From assembly GCA_002707085.1 (NCBI GenBank), contig PALY01000153.1, forward strand, positions 1 to 15,958: DNA of 15,958 bases, read 5' to 3'. Source of the DNA: Deltaproteobacteria bacterium. GTDB taxonomy: Bacteria; Myxococcota_A; UBA796. A program made the translations under genes and the position numbers. The notes below the pieces were generated by a model that saw only the letters and a list, made by a program, of their open reading frames with translations, ran no database searches and was not told where the DNA came from. The stretch's first letter is position 1; each line of letters begins with the position of its first letter. Below are positions 8,201-15,145 of this stretch, piece after piece.

Positions 8201-8325
8201 CCATCAATCTCACCGACGAGGATATACATTACTATAACCTTCTCGGCCAAAGCACGATGGAGCACTTCGTAAATGGTGCGTACTCCGGACGTCGTGCCCA
8301 AGTAGGGCTCCGATGGAAACTGTAG
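5206..8325 (+). CDS. TonB-dependent receptor with STN signalling domain (TIGR01782-like)
   Basis: This is a 1039-aa outer-membrane active transporter. The start is TTG at 5206, chosen because GGAGG (5193-5197) lies 8 bases before it and a signal peptide follows (residues 1-29, LGFSLALILCLC, cleavage near TYA-GD). The STN domain is at about 35-110 (VRFQIHAQDLGSALNQFALQ), which talks to FecR. Residues 119-150 then form a second signal-peptide-like segment (MSQSKNVLQRL, AAAVLGTVAS, VFAADD). A TonB-box-like EEIVVTG (157-163) follows, then the plug domain (AESLQRISGV, VSVRGLGPQF at about 199-229) and a long beta-barrel ending RAQVGLRWKL. The plug style is that of TIGR01782 receptors, often linked to carbohydrate or other large-ligand uptake in Proteobacteria, though the ligand cannot be told here. 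It is likely transcribed by the adjacent sigma factor. Confidence 0.93.
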   Translation: MGNGGIWIDRPSLGFSLALILCLCTKTYAGDTEELVRFQIHAQDLGSALNQFALQSGKEILFIEEEISGKVTSEISGNYQPTVALEQLLANTALRYRINDLDTILVGTEIDINGERTDMSQSKNVLQRLASGFAAAVLGTVASTGTVFAADDEEVIEEIVVTGIRGSLQQSLERKRNADHFVDAITAEDIGAFPDQNLAESLQRISGVAIDRKSGEGAFVSVRGLGPQFVQGTIHGRVAASNVVPGSHDGVGATNTKSRAIGFHQFQSGLVQAVEVHKSPRADHVEGGLGGFVDIMPRRPLDLGKRHATISIDATRNQLADDTAPGVFALFSDVLTDNLGFMVSAQWDNRYFRTDTYRGWGHVFRAVKANGVDMGSGYYPQQINAEVHWQDRDRLNLSSSVQFQPSDIVDITLDLLYTDITNSETHLNESWRLQQGNSRITAADSITDNGTIVFTKITTSGAGLFVQHNTEEVSAETLNAGLNMKVQLTDNLTLNLDASASETEAPITNRDAMMRNTMTQMAYDKYGSGGLPSMTTTSPISSEDHFKVVKQSIQSHIVDDRNSQFRLDLTYEADGEWLKTVQVGARAYRQDRRDRARYLNSKAWINKPITDFGGGVAHAAGPNWMSSSLGINVPTGGMLPNYAFLQNALMTRPDEVRAGKGFNTGAGRSIDEYNSGRFNEDLNHDDDGNAIYAMISFGGELDSGIPYSGNIGVRYVDNSTGSNGEITVPESFDYSDPSDPSVVLSQPTYTDIYHDYTRTLPSLNLRFDPTDEIVVRFSAAKVMSRPRYLDLSPRLTVQVRPRTMRGGNGSLDPTTATQLDLAVEWYFADFSIASIGLFTKDIESFVQPEQTATPFPNVTDPETGQPLVLTAFRPLNTGKSDIVGIEMAFQRTFADILPEPFDGLGVIANWTYIDSSSDFENDNTAQAYGVPGLSENTINLSVFYEKGPWNGRLSYNYRDDFLDVIADGQGNPLFVNSYDQWDASVNYSLTDNFTITAQAINLTDEDIHYYNLLGQSTMEHFVNGAYSGRRAQVGLRWKL
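5545..5562 (+). promoter_or_regulatory. Internal ribosome binding site and ATG within the receptor gene
   Basis: GGGGAG at 5545-5550 is followed after 9 bases by an in-frame ATG at 5560-5562, exactly at the beginning of the second signal-peptide-like segment (residue 119 of the long form). Initiation here would give a 921-aa receptor with its own export signal and no STN domain. This may be a live alternative start or a relic of the receptor gene before the STN module was joined to it. Confidence 0.45.
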
Positions 8326-8357
8326 TCGGGTTTTTAGCTAAGTAGCTATTGAAAATT

Positions 8358-8388
8358 AAAGAGGTGGTCAAATGACCACCTCTTTTTT
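8358..8388 (+). terminator. Strong rho-independent terminator after the receptor gene
   Basis: AAAGAGGTGGTC (8358-8369) pairs perfectly with GACCACCTCTTT (8374-8385) around an AAAT loop, giving a 12-bp stem that runs into TTTTTT. It lies 32 bases after the receptor stop and ends the sigma/FecR/receptor block. The A-run before the stem is short, so it acts mainly on the plus strand. Confidence 0.92.
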
Positions 8389-8410
8389 CTTCTTCGGAGA
8401 CAATTTAGAC

Positions 8411-8746
8411 CTAACGCAACCGACTCTGGATCATTCGTTCCAAGACCTTCTGCCTCAACAAACTTACTTTAGTTCGATATTCGCTCATTTCAGCCAAATC
8501 ATATTCCTCGTTGGGGTAAGCTTTGCTGATTGAACACTATGCAGGTCTCAACTTACCTGTTAACGGCTATCTTCCACGCTTCGTTCATTAACATAAATTC
8601 ACCCGAAATCTATGCAAGCGCATCTTTGCGCTGCTGGCTGCCGTCCAGTGCACCACGAGGGATTTGCCAAACTGCTGGTACTCAAGTTCACCGTCCGCCG
8701 ACTCAACGTCAACGCTGTTCAGGATGATGAAATTAAGGATGCATGG
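8411..8746 (-). pseudogene. Frame-broken remnant of an unrecognised gene
   Basis: The minus strand holds three protein-like blocks in succession. Block 1 (8746 to 8588) includes SVDVESADGELEYQQFGKSL and VVHWTAASSAKMRLH with GC-rich third positions, ending in TAA. Block 2 (8609 to 8553, other frame) reads ISGEFMLMNEAWKIAVNR then TAA. Block 3 (8536 to 8411, same frame as block 1) includes AYPNEEYDLAEMSEYRTK and VSLLRQKVLERMIQSRLR then TAG. Together this is about 110 codons with two compensating frame changes, as expected for a dead gene. Block 2 faintly recalls the end of NTF2/SnoaL-like folds (FxLxxxxWKI), but I would not name a family. The antisense plus frame (8612-8785, 57 codons) looks less convincing. 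Confidence 0.4.
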
Positions 8747-8805
8747 CTAATTATCAGCAACACCGATAAAATAATTCGTTTATAAGTACTGGGAGCCAAC
8801 GAGAA

Positions 8806-10077
8806 ATGCATGATGAAACCAAACTGATTCATTCCGGATACGAAACTGATTCCACCACACATGCTGTGGCAACACCTATTTATCAAACCGTTGCCTATGA
8901 ATTTGACAACGCCCAGCACGGTGCAGACCTCTTCAATCTGGCAGTGCCCGGCAATATCTATACACGAATTATGAACCCAACTACGGACGTTCTCGAACAA
9001 CGAGTGGCGGATCTTGAAGGTGGTGTAGGTGGCCTTGCACTTAGTGCAGGTAGCGCAGCTATCAACTACTCAATTCTCAATATCACGGAAGTTGGTTCAA
9101 ACATTGTCACGACACCACAGCTATACGGTGGTACCTATACCCTCTTTGCGCACATGCTTCCCAAGCAGGGCGTCGAGTGCCGATTTGCAGATGGAGATGA
9201 TCCTGCAAGTATCGCCAAAAAGATCGACGACAACACGAAAGCCGTGTTCTGCGAGTCAATCGGTAACCCTGCGGGGAACATCGTCGATCTGGAAGCACTG
9301 GCAAAGGTCGCACACGATCATGGCGTACCTCTGATTGTGGACAATACCGTCGCGACACCCGTTTTGACCAAGCCAATCGAATACGGCGCCGACATAGTCG
9401 TGCACTCTCTGACCAAATATATGGGTGGTCATGGTAATTCCCTAGGCGGCATAATTGTAGACGGTGGCACATTCCCATGGGCTGAACATGCCGACAAGTT
9501 CCCTATGCTGACCACACCAGAACCGTCTTATCACGGTGTGGTTTACACGGAAGCACTTGGTGAGGCGGCCTATATTGGTAGGGCAAGAACCGTCCCGCTA
9601 CGCAATACTGGGTCTTGCATTTCACCATTTAATGCCTTCCTCATATTACAGGGCATTGAAACCCTATCACTGCGTATGGAGCGGCACTGCAGCAACGCGC
9701 TCGCGGTAGCCAATTACCTGGACAACCATGACAAAGTTACTTCAGTCAGCTTCGCGGGCCTGCCAGATGATCAGTATCACAAGCTGGCACAAAAATACTG
9801 CGGTGGCGTACCTGCTTCCTTACTGACATTTGAAGTCAATGGCGGTTTCGATGCAGCCGTTCGCTTTTACGACGCGCTGGGACTATTCAAACGACTGGTG
9901 AATATTGGTGATGCAAAATCGTTGGCGTGCCATCCAGCATCGACAACGCATAGGCAGTTAACTGAGGAAGAACAAGCAAATGCCGGCGTAACTCAGGGTA
10001 TGGTTCGACTTTGTGTTGGTATCGAGCACGAGGACGACATACTCGCTGACCTAGAGCAGGCGCTTAATCAGGCCTAG
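8806..10077 (+). CDS. metY: O-acetylhomoserine aminocarboxypropyltransferase (sulfhydrylase)
   Basis: This is a PLP enzyme of the Cys/Met metabolism family, 423 aa, close to the usual MetY length. It replaces the acetyl group of O-acetylhomoserine with sulfide (or methanethiol) to give homocysteine (or methionine). Visible motifs are [20 protein letters not shown] (52-71), the phosphate-binding SAGSAA (80-85), the ring-binding Asp in VDNTVATP (Asp179), and the PLP lysine in [15 protein letters not shown] (Lys204). GGHG-NSLGG after the lysine favours MetY over cystathionine synthases or methionine gamma-lyase. Start: ATG 8806 with GGGAG at 8791-8795. It appears to be a single gene between a remnant and a convergent arsenic operon. 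It is the cytosolic sulfur-assimilation step in this window. Confidence 0.92.
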   Translation: MHDETKLIHSGYETDSTTHAVATPIYQTVAYEFDNAQHGADLFNLAVPGNIYTRIMNPTTDVLEQRVADLEGGVGGLALSAGSAAINYSILNITEVGSNIVTTPQLYGGTYTLFAHMLPKQGVECRFADGDDPASIAKKIDDNTKAVFCESIGNPAGNIVDLEALAKVAHDHGVPLIVDNTVATPVLTKPIEYGADIVVHSLTKYMGGHGNSLGGIIVDGGTFPWAEHADKFPMLTTPEPSYHGVVYTEALGEAAYIGRARTVPLRNTGSCISPFNAFLILQGIETLSLRMERHCSNALAVANYLDNHDKVTSVSFAGLPDDQYHKLAQKYCGGVPASLLTFEVNGGFDAAVRFYDALGLFKRLVNIGDAKSLACHPASTTHRQLTEEEQANAGVTQGMVRLCVGIEHEDDILADLEQALNQA

Positions 10078-10134
10078 GGCCTCAGGTGGTACATATTAGA
10101 TAGAGCGATACTGACATAGATCAAGATTTTTTTG

Positions 10135-10150
10135 ATTGAGCTAGCTCAAT
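10135..10150. repeat. 16-bp perfect palindrome between convergent metY and arsJ
   Basis: ATTGAGCTAGCTCAAT reads the same on both strands and can form a 6-bp stem with a CTAG loop. It sits in the 75-base gap, 3 bases beyond the arsJ stop. A run of seven T precedes it on the plus strand, rather than following it, so it is at best a weak bidirectional terminator; no better terminator is seen in this gap. Confidence 0.4.
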
Positions 10151-10152
10151 TG

Positions 10153-11370
10153 TTATCCATCTCTGACCTTATCACTGCTTACTGGCAATAAAAGAGAAAA
10201 TGCAGCAGCAGCAGTAACCAGCGTGGATGAAACAAACAGACAGGTAGCTAAACCATGGGTCTGGTATATATATCCGGACAGAACGGTGCCAATCAGCCGA
10301 CCCATGGCATTCGCCATGTAGTAAAAGCCCACATCCATCGAGACACCATCAGCATCGGCATAATGCACAATAAGGTAGCTGTGTAACGAGGAGTTAACCG
10401 CGAACACGACACCAAACAGCAATAAGCCGCCAAGCAATACAACCGGAGTAAAATAAAGGAAAAAACCGATGCCGAGTGGAATCCCTGCCAGTAGCAATGC
10501 CCAGTGAAACGCGGCCCGACCATCCGGTACACCGTGATCCTGTTTGGTTATCGAGGGAGCAAACCCCTGAATAATCCCGTATCCCACAATCCATAGAGCC
10601 AGGAATCCCCCAACAGTCCAGTGATCCCAGCCAAAAACCGAAGCCAGATAGACTGGCAGTGCCACCACAAACCAGACATCCCGCGCGCCGAACAGGCACA
10701 ACCGTGCTGCTGATAGCGCGTTGATCCTTGCGCTCTTTGAGAACAGCTCGGTGAAAGCCGGTTTGTTTTTCGCCTTTCCGAAATCCCGCTTTAACGTAAA
10801 AATAGCAACGATCCAGATCCCGAGCAGGACCACCGCCATGACGGAAATCGCCGTCTTAAAGTCCAGCAATGTGAGCAGCAGGACCCCGAGAAAAAACCCA
10901 GCACCTTTCAGAGCATTCTTCGATCCGGTTAGAAAAGCCACCCAGCGATAAAGTTGCCCCTGTGCTTCGCCCGGCACCAGCAATTTTACCGCACTCTTGG
11001 CACTCATCTTATTAAGATCCTTGGCAATACCGGATAGCGCTTGTGCCGCCATCACCCAGGCAACACTAAGCAAATAATCAGGTACCAGTAGCATGGCCAG
11101 TGCCACCACCTGCAACCCAAGACCAATGTGCATGAGCCGGTTAAGCCCAGTATGGGCACCCAACCAGCCACCTATAAGGTTAGTTACTACCCCAAATAAT
11201 TCGTAGAACAGGAACAGCATCGCAATTTCAAACGGCGTGTAACCAAGTTCGTGAAAGTGCAGCACGACAAGCATGCGCAAAGCACCATCTGTGAGCGTGA
11301 AAGCCCAGTAGTTTCCCGTGACGAGCAGATACTGACGCGTATCAGGACTGAGTTCGGCCAGCGAACTCAT
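10153..11370 (-). CDS. arsJ: ArsJ, 1-arseno-3-phosphoglycerate efflux permease (MFS)
   Basis: This is a 405-aa major facilitator transporter of the inner membrane. The N-terminus ([20 protein letters not shown], then [20 protein letters not shown]) and [20 protein letters not shown] are typical of ArsJ. About 12 hydrophobic helices are evident along the chain, and [20 protein letters not shown] lies in the central loop. It exports the unstable arseno-phosphoglycerate made by the partner dehydrogenase, thereby removing arsenate from the cell. Start: ATG 11370, overlapping the stop of the upstream gene by 4 bases (ATGA), so the two are translationally coupled. An upstream in-frame start would add 20 residues encoded within the neighbour and is unlikely. 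No arsR, arsB or arsC is visible in the window. Confidence 0.93.
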   Translation of the reverse strand: MSSLAELSPDTRQYLLVTGNYWAFTLTDGALRMLVVLHFHELGYTPFEIAMLFLFYELFGVVTNLIGGWLGAHTGLNRLMHIGLGLQVVALAMLLVPDYLLSVAWVMAAQALSGIAKDLNKMSAKSAVKLLVPGEAQGQLYRWVAFLTGSKNALKGAGFFLGVLLLTLLDFKTAISVMAVVLLGIWIVAIFTLKRDFGKAKNKPAFTELFSKSARINALSAARLCLFGARDVWFVVALPVYLASVFGWDHWTVGGFLALWIVGYGIIQGFAPSITKQDHGVPDGRAAFHWALLLAGIPLGIGFFLYFTPVVLLGGLLLFGVVFAVNSSLHSYLIVHYADADGVSMDVGFYYMANAMGRLIGTVLSGYIYQTHGLATCLFVSSTLVTAAAAFSLLLPVSSDKVRDG

Positions 11371-12374
11371 TGCATTGCGTCCGGCCCAACCAGATTGACA
11401 AGATCTACTACCCGATTCACATATCCCCATTCATTGTCATACCAGGCATACAATTTAACCTGGGTCTGATTTATCACCAGAGTTGATAGCGCGTCGATAA
11501 CGCAGGACCGGGGGTCAGTACGATAGTCAATGGAGACCAATGGCCGTTCTTCAAATCCCAGAATTCCTTTCAGGTCACCGTTGGACGCGTCACGCAACAG
11601 CGCGTTGACTTCTTCAACACTGGTAGCGCGGGCCATCTCAAAAACACAATCCGTCAACGAAGCATTCGCGAGGGGCACGCGAATGGCATGTCCATTCAGC
11701 TTGCCGCGAAGCTCTGGGAAAATATGCGTGATAGCCGTAGCGGAGCCGGTAGTCGTAGGGATGAGACTCATGCTGCTGGCTCGGGCTCGTCGTAAGTCCT
11801 TGTGAGGAGTATCGAGAATCGATTGAGTGTTAGTGATGTCATGGATAGTAGTCATAGAACCATGACGTATTTCCAGAGCCTCATGAATGACTTTGACCAC
11901 TGGTGCCAAGCAGTTAGTAGTACACGATGCAGCGGTGACCAGTTGCTGAGTTCCGTCATATAATTTGTGGTTAACGCCCATAACAAGATCCAGGACACCC
12001 GCTTCCTTCACGGGAGCCGTCACCACCACACGCTTTACTCCCTGAGCTAGGTAAACCTCAAGTTCCGCTTTGCTTTTGAACTTTCCGGACGCTTCAACGA
12101 CCAGATCACAGCCTGACCAGTCAGTGTCGCTGATGGCCTGATTTCGCGTACAGGTGATCCGTCTCGTTCCAACAACAATGGCATCATCCTGGACATAGGC
12201 CTCTTGCGTCCAGCGTCCATGCACCGAGTCAAAATTCAGAAGGTGAGCCAGTGTCTGTGCATCTCCGGCAGGATCATTGATGCGAACAATCTCAACATCA
12301 CACCGTTCTAGCAGCAACCGCATAGTCAGCCTACCCATCCGACCGAAACCGTTAATGCCAATACGCAATGTCAT
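11367..12374 (-). CDS. ArsJ-associated glyceraldehyde-3-phosphate dehydrogenase
   Basis: This is a 335-aa cytosolic dehydrogenase of the GAPDH fold. The NAD-binding [10 protein letters not shown] is at residues 7-16, the catalytic Cys151 in [10 protein letters not shown], the base His178 in [13 protein letters not shown], then [18 protein letters not shown]. The phrase [19 protein letters not shown] is the form seen in GAPDHs beside arsJ, where it acts on glyceraldehyde-3-phosphate using arsenate instead of phosphate to give 1-arseno-3-phosphoglycerate for ArsJ. Start: ATG 12374 with AGGAGT (plus positions 12382-12387). It is the first gene of a two-gene minus-strand operon. It is most likely an arsenic-detoxification copy rather than the main glycolytic enzyme, given its position. 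Confidence 0.93.
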   Translation of the reverse strand: MTLRIGINGFGRMGRLTMRLLLERCDVEIVRINDPAGDAQTLAHLLNFDSVHGRWTQEAYVQDDAIVVGTRRITCTRNQAISDTDWSGCDLVVEASGKFKSKAELEVYLAQGVKRVVVTAPVKEAGVLDLVMGVNHKLYDGTQQLVTAASCTTNCLAPVVKVIHEALEIRHGSMTTIHDITNTQSILDTPHKDLRRARASSMSLIPTTTGSATAITHIFPELRGKLNGHAIRVPLANASLTDCVFEMARATSVEEVNALLRDASNGDLKGILGFEERPLVSIDYRTDPRSCVIDALSTLVINQTQVKLYAWYDNEWGYVNRVVDLVNLVGPDAMQ

Positions 12375-12401
12375 CCCAAGTACTCCTATTAATCACGACC
12401 G

Positions 12402-12451
12402 GAAATTATAAGACACGCTAAAGGCAGCACCCAAACCAGCTTTATAATTTC
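12402..12451 (-). promoter_or_regulatory. Candidate promoter and inverted repeat ahead of the gapdh-arsJ operon
   Basis: On the minus strand a perfect TATAAT (plus 12405-12410) lies about 31 bases before the gapdh ATG, with only a weak -35 (TTGGGT, 18-base spacing). GAAATTATAA (12402-12411) and TTATAATTTC (12442-12451) are perfect 10-bp inverted copies spaced 40 bases centre to centre, one covering the -10. They could be operator half-sites for an arsenic-responsive repressor encoded elsewhere, or AT-rich coincidence. Confidence 0.35.
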
Positions 12452-12563
12452 GCGGACGTTTTCTCTATACCATTTACAGATCTTTACTATTGGATAAGCG
12501 TAAAGCCAAGGATATCTTTACTCATAAACTATAGTATAGATTGCGAGGCGTATGCTGTCCTGA

Positions 12564-12797
12564 GTGTTAGCTATAGATACAAACGTTCTGCTGGCTAATG
12601 TCGCACTGGTCGAAGCTCTCTTGAGACTTACTGGCAAGCGATACGCCCTCGGCAAACCCGAACTTTGCAGGGTAATTAAGGCGCTGATACTACAAAAGGC
12701 AAAACGATCTGCAGAGGTTCATAGCATGTCATTCGAGGACTTTTATAGTTTTAACCAGACTGCAAGAATTTTGTCCGGGTCAAGGTCTCCGCAGTAG
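12564..12797 (+). pseudogene. vapC: Shrunken VapC toxin (PIN-domain RNase) remnant
   Basis: The 77-codon frame starts GTG and reads MLAIDTNVLL, the exact beginning of many VapC toxins, with metal-ligand Asp5. It then jumps straight to VALVEALLRLTGKRYALGKP (Glu17) and ELCRVIKALI, which in intact PIN toxins lie about 30-35 residues further on. A second gap removes the DFADAL region with its acidic residues, and the end DFYSFNQTARIL matches the usual (F/Y)x(S/T)FD tail but has Asn64 where the last catalytic Asp is expected. Against a usual length near 130 aa, this has at least two internal deletions and cannot be an active RNase. No vapB antitoxin frame was recognised upstream. It marks a former toxin-antitoxin locus. 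Confidence 0.65.
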
Positions 12798-12883
12798 GGC
12801 ACTCGAAGTTGTTGTCTAGGCAATGAGGACTCCAACACCTAAACCGTCAATAAAAATAACAGAAACCCAACAAGGAGCATGAC

Positions 12884-15112
12884 ATGGTGTCACCAGATCG
12901 TTTCCGTGGCAGGATAGGAACCACCTACAAGGATTCGGAACCGGACTGGTTTTCACCCGCAACACCGGCGGACGCTCCCAATGTCCTAGTGATCCTTCTA
13001 GATGACACCGGATTTGGCAACCTGGGCTGCTACGGCTCAACCATTGACACACCTTATATTGACGCGCTCGCGGAGAACGGGCTGCGTTACAACAACTTTC
13101 ATGTCACACCACTGTGTTCTCCTAGCCGCGCATCGCTGTTGACCGGCCGTAACCATCATGCCGTCGGTGTCGCGACGATTACCGGTGGAGGTGACGCCGG
13201 GTTTCCCAACCAGCGGGGTCGGATAAGCCCCCATGCGGCAACGCTAGCAGAGATACTAAGTGAAGAGGGCTACGCGACTTTTGCTCTGGGCAAGTGGCAT
13301 CTCAATCCGGGTCAACATAACTCGGTTGCCGGGCCGCACGACGAGTGGCCGCTGCAACGCGGATTTAATCGCTTCTACGGATTCCTACCCGGGGCCACCG
13401 ACCAGTTCTATCCAGAACTAACCTATGACAACCATGCTGTACCTCCTCCCAGCACTCCAGCGGAGGGCTACCATCTTACAGAAGACCTGACGGACCACGC
13501 CATTGAGTTTATCAATGATCTCAAGGCTGTTCGGCCGGAGACGCCTTTTTTTACCTACTTCTCTCCGGGCGCCATGCACAACCCACATCAGGCACCTAAA
13601 GCATATATCGAAAAATACCGCGGCTGTTTTGACGAGGGCTGGGACGTTATGCGTCAACGGTATTATGAACAGCAGTTGGCACTAGGTATCATCCCACCGG
13701 GGACCCATCTGCCACCCAGAAATCCTGGTGTACAACCTTGGGAAACACTCAGTCAGAATGAACGAAATTTCGTCTGCCGGCTGCAGGAGACATGGGCAGG
13801 GTTTTTGGAGCATACCGATGCGCAGATAGGACGCCTCATTGAGCACCTGCGCACCATCGGCGAACTGGATAACACCGTCGTGATGCTCACTGCCGATAAT
13901 GGCACAAGCCAGTCAGGCGGGCCTTACGGCGTTATGAATGCCGGTGTGAGCCCCCAGCGTAACGCGGCCAACGATGGACGAACCGTGGGAGAGAAGAATG
14001 GTCGGCCTGCGCCGGAGGAAAACTTTGATGCGATCCAGGAAAAACTGGATGACATCGGTGGACCGCATAGCTATACCGACATCCCCTGGGGTTGGGCTCA
14101 GGTTGGGAACACACCACTGCGATGGTACAAGCAGGACACCCATGCCGGGGGTGTCCGAGTGCCAATGATCATTCACTATCCGTCAGCCATCGAGGATGCC
14201 GGAGGGATCCGGGGCCAGTTTCACTACGTGACTGATATCACACCGACCATACTCGAGATACTAGGAGTAAAGCCCCGGGCACAATACCGCGGATACGATC
14301 AGATGCCAATTACCGGAACGAGTCTTGCCTATACATTTGACGATGGCGATTGCCCGACTCGGAAACCGATTCAGTATTTTGAAATGATGGGCAACCGTGG
14401 TCTCTGGCACGATGGCTGGATGGCAGTGACCCGGCACGAATTCGACGACGATTACAGCACTGAAGAATGGGAGTTGCATCATCTCGATGAGGACTTCTCG
14501 GAGTCCAATAACCTCGCAGAAGCAGAGCCAGATCGACTGAAAAGGATGATTGAAAAGTGGTGGGTGGAAGCCAGGAGAAATGATGTATTACCCTTGCGTT
14601 CTTCTGTGGCGCGACGCACTGAAGTCAGCCACGACCCGCTGACCTATCATTTTGTGCCTCCCATGGCCCGCGTTGCTTCAAAACAATCACCTACACTAGA
14701 GCGGGGCAGCTGGTCATTGGCCGCCGACGTGGACATCGCAGGAGAAGAAACCGAAGGCGTCATCTATGCACAGGGGAAATCCCTAGACGGCGTTACCCTG
14801 TTCGTGCAAGGTGGCGTGCTGTGCTTCGTGTACACCGTAATGGGTAAGGAAACCGTATTTCGTTCCGCAACGAAGCTCCCCAGGGGTCGTATTACCGTAG
14901 GAATGACGTTCGAGCGGAATGGTGACGCAGGGACCGTCACGCTAATCGTGCAGAGCCAGGCAATCGGTTCCGTCGACATTCCGGATGTAACACGAAGGGC
15001 GATGCGCGGCGCAGAAGTAGGTCGCAACCGGCACGCATCTATCACTGATTTATATACTCTACCTTACGCGTTCTCTGGTACTATTCATTTCGTGGATATA
15101 CATGTGAAATAA
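12884..15112 (+). CDS. Type I (formylglycine-dependent) arylsulfatase
   Basis: This is a 742-aa sulfatase that hydrolyses sulfate esters. The N-terminus (FRGRIGTTYKDSEPDW) and overall layout match the arylsulfatase group that includes the Pseudomonas AtsA type. Metal ligands Asp40-Asp41 are in ILLDDTGFGN. The formylglycine site CSPSRASLLTGR starts at Cys78. GKWHL (136-140) gives Lys137 and His139, with His232 in MHNPHQAP and metal ligands Asp338-Asn339 in TADNG. A C-terminal beta-rich domain (about 590-742) follows the catalytic part. Start: ATG 12884, with AGGAG at 12873-12877. There is no signal peptide, so it should act in the cytoplasm, as AtsA-type enzymes do. It needs a maturase to convert Cys78, and none is in the window. 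It converges with another sulfatase gene. Confidence 0.94.
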   Translation: MVSPDRFRGRIGTTYKDSEPDWFSPATPADAPNVLVILLDDTGFGNLGCYGSTIDTPYIDALAENGLRYNNFHVTPLCSPSRASLLTGRNHHAVGVATITGGGDAGFPNQRGRISPHAATLAEILSEEGYATFALGKWHLNPGQHNSVAGPHDEWPLQRGFNRFYGFLPGATDQFYPELTYDNHAVPPPSTPAEGYHLTEDLTDHAIEFINDLKAVRPETPFFTYFSPGAMHNPHQAPKAYIEKYRGCFDEGWDVMRQRYYEQQLALGIIPPGTHLPPRNPGVQPWETLSQNERNFVCRLQETWAGFLEHTDAQIGRLIEHLRTIGELDNTVVMLTADNGTSQSGGPYGVMNAGVSPQRNAANDGRTVGEKNGRPAPEENFDAIQEKLDDIGGPHSYTDIPWGWAQVGNTPLRWYKQDTHAGGVRVPMIIHYPSAIEDAGGIRGQFHYVTDITPTILEILGVKPRAQYRGYDQMPITGTSLAYTFDDGDCPTRKPIQYFEMMGNRGLWHDGWMAVTRHEFDDDYSTEEWELHHLDEDFSESNNLAEAEPDRLKRMIEKWWVEARRNDVLPLRSSVARRTEVSHDPLTYHFVPPMARVASKQSPTLERGSWSLAADVDIAGEETEGVIYAQGKSLDGVTLFVQGGVLCFVYTVMGKETVFRSATKLPRGRITVGMTFERNGDAGTVTLIVQSQAIGSVDIPDVTRRAMRGAEVGRNRHASITDLYTLPYAFSGTIHFVDIHVK

Positions 15113-15123
15113 CACCACTACCT

Positions 15124-15139
15124 GAAAGATTAGTCTTTC
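15124..15139. terminator. Small hairpin between the convergent sulfatase genes
   Basis: GAAAGA (15124-15129) pairs with TCTTTC (15134-15139) around TTAG, in the 33-base gap between two stop codons. The stem is short and lacks a proper T-run on either side, so it would be a weak bidirectional terminator at most. Confidence 0.35.
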
Positions 15140-15145
15140 CAGCGC

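Noticed and set aside
8530..8727. 65-codon plus-strand frame before metY
   Set aside because: It has low-complexity, Ser/Pro/Arg-rich sequence and no ribosome binding site, and it lies antisense to more convincing minus-strand coding blocks.
11371..11430. Upstream start for ArsJ adding 20 residues
   Set aside because: The extra residues are encoded inside the gapdh gene and do not resemble ArsJ; the ATGA overlap at 11367-11370 is the typical operon junction.
13913..14176. Minus-strand frames inside the arylsulfatase
   Set aside because: They are shadows of a well-supported sulfatase reading frame with intact catalytic motifs on the plus strand.
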